64,000 nucleotides of DNA from Enoplolaimus lenunculus (Eukaryota; Nematoda; Enoplea; Enoplida; Thoracostomopsidae): NCBI GenBank assembly GCA_030248215.1, contig JASANG010004062.1, positions 1 to 64,000 on the forward strand. The letters run 5' to 3'. Position numbers and translations under genes: made by a program. Of the stretch, positions 56,509 to 64,000 are shown piece by piece; position 1 is the first letter of the stretch, and every line of letters starts with the position of its first letter. The notes under the pieces were generated by a model. The model made no database searches. It was not told the DNA's origin and worked only from the letters and a program-made list of their open reading frames with translations.

Positions 56509-56913
56509 GTAGCTCAAGCCGTAATTTAGCCCAATTCCGAATTGGACTAGTCCAGGGCAGAATTACGAATTGGTTTAGCCTACGGCTTAAGGTTGCGCTA
56601 TACTCGACGTCCGACGCCTTCCGTCACCGTGCGTCACCCGTACGGCATTGTCCGTTACCGTCCGTCATCCGTACGGCGCCGTCCGACACCGTTCATACCA
56701 TACTTTATCGTACGTGAGTCATTTGCGTACGATACCGCATGGTGACGGACGACGGCGGTGTACTGGTGACGCACGGTGCCGTACGGGTGACGCACGGTCA
56801 AGCTGGATTACGGATATCATGAAACCGATCAGAAAACGAGCAGCTTTATCAGACATAATTTCGCTTTGGACAAGCCCAATACGCAATTGGGCTGAATTAC
56901 GACTTGAGCTGCG
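56509..56913. mobile_element. TIR element (family H) hosting a G insertion
   Basis: GTAGCTCAAGCCGTAATTTA with GCCCAATTCCGAATTGG at the left pairs with CCAATACGCAATTGGGCTG and AATTACGACTTGAGCTGC at the right. A related partial copy occurs near 41,575-41,692 (GACATAATTTCGC, GGAATTGGGCTGAATTA). The G-type segment at 56,589-56,801 lies inside. Confidence 0.75.
56589..56801. mobile_element. Family G element nested in family H
   Basis: AAGGTTGCGCTATACTCGAC at the left; units of CCGTCCGTCATCCGTACGGC type in the left half and GGTGACGCACGGTGCCGTAC type in the right half, an inverted-repeat layout like 49,501-49,834. The right terminal sequence is worn. Confidence 0.7.
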
Positions 56914-57528
56914 ACATATATATATATATCTAATGAAATGAAAATTTACAAGAAGTTATTATTCGAAATAGTGTATTAGCAATTTACCCGAAGCCTAACA
57001 CTAATTTAAAGCTTATAAAATGAAAACAAATACGTCAAATATATATATATGCTAATCAGCAGGTTACCGAAATTTCAACCGTATCGACAAAGTTGCCATT
57101 GAAAAGTATATAATCTGATAAATTGTAACTTCGGCATCTTTTGCAACAGCGTCTCGGTCTCGGTCACTTTTTGTACCATCAATCCTTTTCGCAAAGCGAA
57201 GCTGCGCTGCCGACTTCAAATTTGGCCGAAAATTAAAATCTAGCTGCCACTGACGGTTCCGCTACAGGCGCCCCGGCATACGCCATTCAACAGGGACGAA
57301 AACCAACATTTCAAATGAAGGTTTAGCACTACAATTGCGTTTGGCTTTTGGCTCGCTTCGTTGTCGGTTCATATTAGACTTTCAAACCAGCTAATTACCT
57401 ATTGCAATGGTGGTCAAACGTGCTACATGCATTTGAGAATTCAAGTGATCAACTGGAAATAGGCTTAGGTTTAAACTAAGCCAAATAATTAAGCTATATT
57501 GAATATATACTCTCTGACATTAGCTATT

Positions 57529-57696
57529 CGGGCCCGTACCCAAAGCGAGGCCAAGCAGGGTTTCAGCCCCCCTGGAAAAATTTTGGCGCTACCTTAGAAA
57601 AATTTCAACCTTGCTTATAACTCATTGAAAACCCTTGAATGCCCCTCGTGAAAAATTTTTAGCCCCTCCTAGCCACGGGAGCTGGCTACGGGTCTG
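57529..57696. mobile_element. Family D element with 8-bp duplication
   Basis: CGGGCCCGTACCCAAAGC to GGAGCTGGCTACGGGTC; TAGCTATT (57,521-57,528) and TAGCTATG (57,697-57,704) flank it, 7 of 8 matching. Confidence 0.85.
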
Positions 57697-57704
57697 TAGC
57701 TATG

Positions 57705-58315
57705 TAACCTTAACATATATAATAATGTTTGAAGTGACGATTATGATCCTAAAATCGAAATATCACGACGTTTGACTGGTATAAATTCTTGCCAATAAAG
57801 TTTGCCGAATGTATTGTTTGTACGTTGATCCTATACGAAATTAAGAGCAGTTAACGGTATTATGCTTTTTTCAGAAATTATATTAATTGTCAACACCATA
57901 AAGGTGTCTTTCTTTGCCAGAAAATACTCAAATTCTTTCGACCAAAAATCGATATTGCATGTAGATATTAAGAACCAATAAAATTGGTTTTGCCTAAAAC
58001 CCCGTTTCCGCAGATTTAAAAAATTTACGCCTTCGGCCGCAATTAATAAATATGGCAAATGCCAACAAAATAAACGCCAAACCGCATTTCCAAACTGTAA
58101 AGTTTGACAACGCAAAAAGTGCCCTCGCAACCGAAAAATCCTGTGGATCCGCCAATGCCAACTGTGGTACTTTGTTGAACCTCACCGTTTTTTGTGCTGT
58201 CCAATTTTCTTCCCAAAGTTTATATCCCTAATCATAATTTGAAAAACCCATCTGAAATTATTAGATGAAACTAAAAAACTATGACAGATCGGTCCGTTTT
58301 AAATCTAAAATTGAG
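57705..58315. other. Stretch with no recognisable gene
   Basis: Only a stray GTGGATCCGCCAATGCC (about 58,143), like the right end of a family C element, stands out. The longest frame is 99 codons on the minus strand with no recognised motif. Confidence 0.4.
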
Positions 58316-58324
58316 CCTTTGATT

Positions 58325-58442
58325 CCAATACGTACATACAGACATACAAACATACATACATACATATCTATAAATATAAATACATAATATATATGTATAT
58401 ATAATATATTATATATACATATATATAATATATTATATATAG
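58325..58442. repeat. CATA/TATA microsatellite
   Basis: CATACATACATACATA followed by TATATAATATAT runs. Confidence 0.85.
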
Positions 58443-58799
58443 TGTGCAAGTACAGTAATCTTTTTAAAAATTAAACAGAAAATGAATATATAGAAAAAAG
58501 AATAAAAGAAAAAACTAATATCGAATTTACGCTTGGTTTGAAGGACGAAATTTTTGTGGCTGGGTTCAAAATGCGAAAATGCACTAAAATTTTTACTTCC
58601 GTGTTTGCGTTGAACGAGACAGACTGTATGGCGTGGCGGGCATCAGTGGCGCATACAAAAACATGGATGCTCTTGTACAGTTTCCCGCAACGATTAAGGA
58701 TCATGCTTAGGCTTAGGCTAAAGGTTAGATAACGGCAGAGCCGACGGTTTTGGGTCACACGCTTAGGTAAAAACAAAAAATAAAGGTTTATGCTTAGGT

Positions 58800-58865
58800 T
58801 AACGTACTGTAGTGACCCGAAAGAGGGGGTAATAAAAGGGGAGTCACCATTTTGAGTCCCAATCA
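58800..58865. mobile_element. Family C-like partial copy
   Basis: TACTGTAGTGACCCGAAAGA, AAAAGGGGAGTCACCATTTT and GAGTCCCAAT resemble the interior of the C copy at 35,429-35,614. Ends are missing. Confidence 0.5.
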
Positions 58866-59089
58866 ATAGGAGTCCGTATTCCTAATAAGAGTCCGTAAGC
58901 AACAGTCCATAACCGAATAACAGGGGAGGTTCCATCTGGAGAGGCGAAATAAATATCAGTCCGCTCTCTTATTCGGGTCAGTGCAGTACGCCTTTTAAGA
59001 AAGCCAAAACAAAGACACTTTTACAGACCTTGACCCCTAATGGGCACCTTTGGTGCCAGGAAGGGAAACGTAGGGGGCGCACAACAACG

Positions 59090-59995
59090 CGAATATCATT
59101 TAAGCGTAGTTTGAACTAAATTTTAACATGTTATTTCACTAACTAAATTTTAAAGGCAATCAAAATGTTTTTAGAAAACAATATTACAAACTCTGATTTA
59201 TCAGATAAACATTCTACGGCGAGACAGGTATATCGATGTCAAAATTACCAAAAAGCATCAGAAAGAGCCTTTATTCCAACCGCGTATAGTAGCAATCGCC
59301 ATTTAGGCAGTAAAAGCGTTCGTTTTATGTCATTGTTGTTACATCTTACAATTGCTATTTGGCGTAGACAAACGCTACACTGGTATGTGTTCACAATAGC
59401 AAATTGGCTTACACCAATTATTAATTAGCCTGAATAGCAGATTGGTATGTGACATATATGCCATTGATCTTATTTTTGTTTTAGGCATTGCTTATCTCGT
59501 TAAAATATTTTAATTTACAAGACATAAATGCGAATTCAGTGATCTGAGAATAATATAAGCTGGATGCCCAAAAAACTGAAGGGTGAAGGTAAGTACAAGC
59601 TTAACAAATTATCATTTTTTGTCTATTTTTAAGATTGACCAATTGCATCACAGGAGCAATTTCTTTTAATTCTGGTTGTGATCTCGTTATATGTTTCACT
59701 TATTTGGCTAAAAAACGAGTTGTGAGCTGACGAGCAACCACTACCCCCTACTGGATCCAACTCAGCTGGTTCATCGTTGCCCGCGCTTGAAGTGAAACCA
59801 GTATTTTAAAGATCGCTGGTGATTTGCACTTTAATGAAGTTTTGCGTTTAGCTTCAATGAATTTTACAAATGAAGGTTTACCAGAAATAACAAAAATATC
59901 AAATCCAATAAAGCACGGGAAGTTTTCTGACCAGAAATAAAACAGACAATAACGTAGATATTCCACCTTAACCACTTAAAGAGGTTTGCCGCTGA
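59090..59995. other. Stretch with no recognisable gene
   Basis: Frames up to 87 codons (59,165-59,428 plus; 59,748-59,975 minus) show no motif I recognise. No repeat family is visible. Confidence 0.4.
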
Positions 59996-60001
59996 TAAAA
60001 A

Positions 60002-60135
60002 CTGTGAATTTTTACCCGTGTGATAAAAATCATTCCCCGCGGGTATACAAGCGTCCGAAATTCTTTAGCCGATCCGCGCTAAACCCGCGAGTAGGCGCGG
60101 GTACCCGTGAGTACCCGCGGATAAATTTCCACTCT
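60002..60135. mobile_element. Small GC-ended TIR element (family X)
   Basis: CTGTGAATTTTTACCCG at the left and CCGCGGATAAATTTCCACTC at the right are imperfect inverted repeats, with CGCGGGTACCCG motifs inside. Low-confidence boundaries. Confidence 0.45.
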
Positions 60136-60385
60136 GCGCTGCTAAAGTACTAAAGTTATGTGAAGTGAAAGCAAATGTGACGAAAAAGCGCAGTTTTCAG
60201 GCAGAAGCCAAATTTTTTGGATAAATATATTTAGGTATGCAAATATGCAATCACGTTTACATCAGTTATTAACACTGTATTTCCAGGTTTATTCCCCCGA
60301 TACCTGTATTATCATCACCCTAACTTTTCAAGAAACATTTTTGCTCGTATTCGCTAACAACAATGTCTGCAACCAGAAAACCCAC

Positions 60386-60482
60386 CGCCATGAACAGGGC
60401 TCGAACTCTCGATCCGCTGATCTTAACTGCCGAACTACCGACCGATCTGCAGTCGAACGCTATGCCACTACGCCACACAGTA
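60386..60482 (-). mobile_element. tRNA-Cys-like SINE head or pseudogene
   Basis: On the minus strand: GTGTGGCGTAGTGGCATAGC, then TTCGACTGCAGATCG, whose loop CTGCAGA is the typical tRNA-Cys anticodon loop (GCA). An extended middle (GGTCGGTAGTTCGGCAG) precedes a B box GAGAGTTCGAGCCCTG. The extra sequence between the anticodon arm and B box and poor acceptor pairing rule out a normal tRNA. A SINE or duplicated tRNA relic is likely. Confidence 0.55.
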
Positions 60483-60906
60483 TGTCGATTCAGCTGCAGT
60501 TTATCTTCGACAATTAATCCTGTCGCAGATGCTATCGCCAAGCGTGCAAAATTGGCAAGCGCATCTGCTGATACGTTTGAGCATTTAAAAAATTACATAA
60601 TGCAAGTTTAAATGCCTACATATCATAATCTCAAGTAGAGTCTTGTTGCCCGACAAATATATATATCCACTTGATATATATTTTTATCCACGGTTTAAAT
60701 TTCGCCAGGATCAAACGGAACGAAAACTTTACAAACGCAAATAACACACAGTTCCAACTTAACTTGTATATTTTCTAAAAAAAAATTTAGAAATAAATTA
60801 GATGCTGAGCTAAGCTAATAAGTATGCGTCAACTTGAGAACCGAGTGAAAATGACCAGAAACACGGAAAGACGAGCACAGAAAGACACAAGCGTAAAAAG
60901 TCAATT

Positions 60907-61384
60907 TAGGGTGGGTGCTATAGTGGCCGCACGCCGCTGGCGCAGTGAAAATTTTCTATTACAAATTGCTGCGCCGCTGCCGAACGCCACCGCACACCGC
61001 CGTGCGCCACAGTACGCCAGTAAACAGATTTTGTCTATATTTCTGTTAGCAACGCATACCGGCGTGCGGCGGGCGCACGACGGTGTCCGGCGGCGCACGA
61101 CGGTGTCCGGCGGCGCACGACGGTGTCCGGCGGCGCACGACGGTGTCCGGCGGCGCACGACGGTGTCCGGCGGCGCACGACGGTGTCCGGCGGCGCACGA
61201 CGGTGTCCGGCGGCGCACGACGGTGTCCGGCGGCGCACGACGGTGTCCGGCGGCGCACGACGGTGTCCGGCGGCGCACGACGGTGTCCGGCGGCGCACGA
61301 CGGTGTCCGGCGGCGCACGACGGTGTCCGGCGGCGCACGACGGTGTCCGGCGGCGCTCTGCGCGGTAAAGTATAGAGCAACTTT
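60907..61384. mobile_element. Family G element with a 20-bp CpG-rich minisatellite
   Basis: GGTGGGTGCTATAGTGGCC at the left and GTAAAGTATAGAGCAACTTT at the right are G-like ends. Subterminal GCGCCGCTGCCGAACGCCAC and TTAGCAACGCATACCGGCG match the G elements in the palindrome arms. The cargo array is listed next. Confidence 0.75.
61079..61358 (+). repeat. 20-bp minisatellite, 14 copies
   Basis: Perfect tandem repeat of CGGTGTCCGGCGGCGCACGA, with no visible difference between units. It is open in several frames on both strands, giving spurious low-complexity frames. Perfect homogeneity implies very recent expansion. Confidence 0.97.
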
Positions 61385-61390
61385 AACAGT

Positions 61391-61501
61391 AAGGGTTGAG
61401 CTACACCTTGCTGTGCCGAACGCCACCACACGCCGCTATGCGTTGCTAACTGAAATATTCGGCGGCATACGGTGGCGCGGCCGCAAGTATAGCGCAACCC
61501 T
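61391..61501. mobile_element. Short family G element without an array
   Basis: AAGGGTTGAGCTACACCTTG at the left, CCGCAAGTATAGCGCAACCC at the right, with CCGAACGCCACCACACGCCG and TGCGTTGCTAACTGAAATAT between. At 111 bp it looks like the basic unit from which array-bearing G elements grew. Confidence 0.8.
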
Positions 61502-61574
61502 TAACGTGTTCTGTGAAATACTAGATGACACTAGGTTTATATTTACCGATACGCGAATAATCTATTACCAGGGC

Positions 61575-61785
61575 TCGTATTCTCAAATGCGTATAGCACC
61601 TATCACCAGTTAGCAAACCATTATCAAACAAGTGAACCAGAGCTGTCAATAATGTCAAAGTCGGTTCACAAGTAGGCGCAATCAGATGCAAATACAGTGC
61701 GACGTTTCAGTTTTCAATTGGCTGGTTCGCAATTTATACGACCTATCAGCAACTGGTGATTGATCCAAAATGCATTTGAGAACGT
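61575..61785. mobile_element. Family F element
   Basis: CGTATTCTCAAATGCGTATA with GCACCTATCACCAGTTAG at the left; CAGCAACTGGTGATTGATCC and AAAATGCATTTGAGAACG at the right. Best-defined ends of the family in this window. Confidence 0.8.
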
Positions 61786-61964
61786 GGACACACAAACCAA
61801 CTAAGGAATTATAATTTTGGCATTACTCAGAACTTCAGCATTTTTTCCTTATGATGCCACTAGTGACAGATTTTTGCGAGCTTATGTGACTTAAAATTTA
61901 ATCTCTAAAGGCCGATCTCGCCAGGCGCACAGTTAAGATCTCATTTCGAGACGGGTAAATATTA

Positions 61965-62127
61965 GTCCCGTAGCCAAAGGGGCGGGAAGAACGGCTCAGA
62001 CCCGCGGAAAAATTTGGGTCCCCTAAACAATTTTCAACCTTGCTTGTAAGTCATTGAAAACACTTGTACGTCTCTCCTGAAAAAATTTTCATCCCCCCAT
62101 ATCAAGGTGAGCTGATTACGGACCTGG
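61965..62127. mobile_element. Family D element
   Basis: TCCCGTAGCCAAAGGGGC to AAGGTGAGCTGATTACGGAC, with CAACCTTGCTTGTAAGTCAT inside. Confidence 0.8.
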
Positions 62128-63050
62128 TACGTAGTATTAAATACTATGTAAACGCTTTTGCACGCGAGTGGAGCGAGCGACAAAAATTTCTTGGCTTGTA
62201 ATTCTTATCCAAAAACATCCTGTTTAACCGGACGTTTTGCTTGCGTTTTCAGAAATTTCGGCTCCCAACAATTATCCCTATCAAAATATATGCGAACGAA
62301 AATAAACGATTGAAACCTTGAAATTACTCCAAATACTTCCAAACGTAACTTTGAACAAAATTCACTACTTATCAGCTCGTTGCTATCTTCTACTTAAAAC
62401 ATTCCTAACGCATTTGTTTTTACTAAAATCATTCTAATCATTTTTATATTTCAAATTTAAAAAATCTTTTTTATTTTTTCAAAATATTTGAGAAAAGTTT
62501 CAAGAAAAACATTCCGCAGGCGAATACATAATTCATTTTTGAAATTCTTGTACTTTTTTTACTTATTTTGAGACATTTGACAAAAAATTGAACAAATATT
62601 TTAGAACTTTTTTTACAAAAATATTTCACTGCCCATTTATATCTTTAAATTGTTTTAAAATTAACACAGTTTTTTGTAACAATTTTTAAGACATTTAACA
62701 TAGTAGTATTTGAATTTGATAAATTTTATTTTGTTTTACAAGGAATCAATGTGAAACGCAAGATAGAACTGTTCAAATCTATATTATTAAAGCTGGAACG
62801 CTCTACATACATATTTTGAGCAGTGTTTCAGTTTTTGTTCACTTTTTTTAAAAAATACAGTAGAAAGAACGAATGTAAAAATTATTTATATATGGTAGCT
62901 TTGTTTTTGTAAACAAGAGCGATGTTTCAAACCTATCCATTCAGTGTTGTGTAAAGCTGACAAAAAGTATATTGCTAAAAGTACACTAACGCGAGCCATA
63001 CATGACCAGTAGTAGGATTACAAATGTTACAACTACGTTGACTAGTATAG
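62128..63050. other. AT-rich stretch, mostly featureless
   Basis: Long A/T-rich sequence with no frame of note. The third copy of the ATTAAAGCTGGAACGCTC motif lies at 62,781-62,818. Confidence 0.5.
62781..62818 (+). repeat. Dispersed ATTAAAGCTGGAACGCTC motif, copy 3
   Basis: TATTATTAAAGCTGGAACGC then TCTACATACATATTTTG. Confidence 0.6.
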
Positions 63051-63054
63051 GTAT

Positions 63055-63420
63055 ATATATATTATTTACTCTTCAAAAGCTTAAACTAACTTCATTTAAG
63101 CTTAAGCTAATCCAGTAGTATTAAGCTGACTTTTAGAATAATTGAACTAACACATAGCGTTACGCTTAACCTAATTTAAAATCTTACGTATTTTTAGTTT
63201 ACGCTAAACTTAGTGAACTCTTTCGATACACGTAATTTCTGGGGTTCACTTGTTACTTAAACTAAAACAAAGTTTACTTAAACTCGTGATAAACCTAAAA
63301 TATGCTAGTTTCAGTAAAACTTAAAATTCTAGTTTATTTAGTCCGTCCAGCCATTTGCGTTTTACTTAAACTAATATTCAATGTTAGCTAAGCTATATAT
63401 AATTTAAGTTTAAATTTTTT
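63055..63420. repeat. Degenerate ACTTAAACTAA-rich region
   Basis: Variants of CTTAAACTAA and its complement TTAGTTTAAG recur about ten times (for example near 63,078, 63,256, 63,275, 63,366). Unit spacing is irregular, so it is either an old decayed array or a composition bias. The remainder to the window end (63,421-64,000) has no recognisable gene; a GGCGTAACAGTAACATAAGG at the very end may start a family A element. Confidence 0.4.
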
Positions 63421-64000
63421 AGAGAGCAGTAGTCTACAAAGTGTCCTACTACTCGTGGTACGACAAAGCATCCTTGACGATGCAACCCTTGAAAATTCGG
63501 ATCAATTAAAGTTTCCAATTTATCACTCCAAATCCAACTGGCTATTTCAACGAGTGGATATTGTCGCAGTGAACCAAATATTTACTTCGATGTAAACATT
63601 GGTTACCTTTGATAACTGAAAATCAATGGACGCCACGAGAACCTGGTGGAGCAACAATGGATCTGAGTGGAACAAACGACGACCCAGGAGGGCTCACACA
63701 GAGCCTAAGCGTTAATTAGTTTCGACCCCAGCCATAACTATTTTAGTGGAGAGAAGTCTGTATAACGCTTGTTACCTTGTTACCCTCATATATACCTAAC
63801 TGTGCGAAAATCAATTTGTGTCAAGTAAGATTTAGTTCACAGAATTCAGTTTGTTCAAAGTTATCTGAACGGGGATATATGAAACCCACAGACTCGGCTT
63901 TGGTTATAATCACCACTGAAATTTACTTCTGTCCCGTCCGAACAATAACGTATATATAACCCAATTGTTACTTTTGACAGGCGTAACAGTAACATAAGGC

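Noticed and set aside
60824-61613. Frames up to 198 codons around 61 kb
   Set aside because: They run through the perfect 20-bp minisatellite and are open on both strands; artefacts of the repeat.

Overview
The window looks like AT-rich, gene-poor metazoan nuclear DNA built almost entirely from short non-autonomous transposons, tandem repeats and microsatellites. I recognise no complete protein-coding gene, no rRNA and no intact tRNA. Short degenerate tracts of TTAGGC/GCCTAA, the nematode-type telomere hexamer, occur throughout. That makes a nematode or other invertebrate plausible, but the tracts lie inside transposons, so they are weak evidence of taxon.

Region 1 (1-25,240) is dominated by a palindrome of about 24.5 kb. 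Its arms (about 287-11,736 and 12,964-24,791) are near-identical inverted copies around a 1.2 kb spacer. Every element in one arm has a mirror copy in the other: TTAGGC-bearing TIR elements (A and B), CCGG-rich elements (E), a tRNA-derived SINE (J), a 20-copy 29-bp array, a GC-rich 22-bp minisatellite element (G), an (ATT)n tract, and families D, F, L and N. The spacer is a smaller inverted repeat made of CCGAATCCGAACC-type units. Outside about 287/24,791 the homology continues but drops to roughly 80-85% by eye. One arm carries an extra segment of about 320 bp.

Region 2 (25,240-30,000) holds the tail of a nested transposon, then a stretch unlike the rest: a dense run of CCAAT boxes (19 CCAAT/ATTGG in about 860 bp) ending at a TATAAAA box, preceded by two smaller CCAAT+TATA modules. 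It looks like regulatory DNA whose gene is missing or unrecognised.

Region 3 (30,000-64,000) is a mosaic of dispersed families: A/B (TTAGGC cargo), C (CAGTGGCGGATCC ends), D (CCCGTAGCC ends), E (CAGGGTGCAACCGG ends), G (AAGGGTTGCGCTATACTT ends with GC-rich minisatellites), I (TIR element with a tRNA-like core), K (CAGTGCCGGAGC ends), L, SINEs and AT microsatellites. Eight-bp target-site duplications are readable for copies of A, B, C, D, E and K, which fits hAT-type mobilisation. The most interesting theme is that several unrelated TIR families carry different tandem arrays as internal cargo.

All boundaries, identities and family assignments were read by eye. Family letters are labels for this window only.
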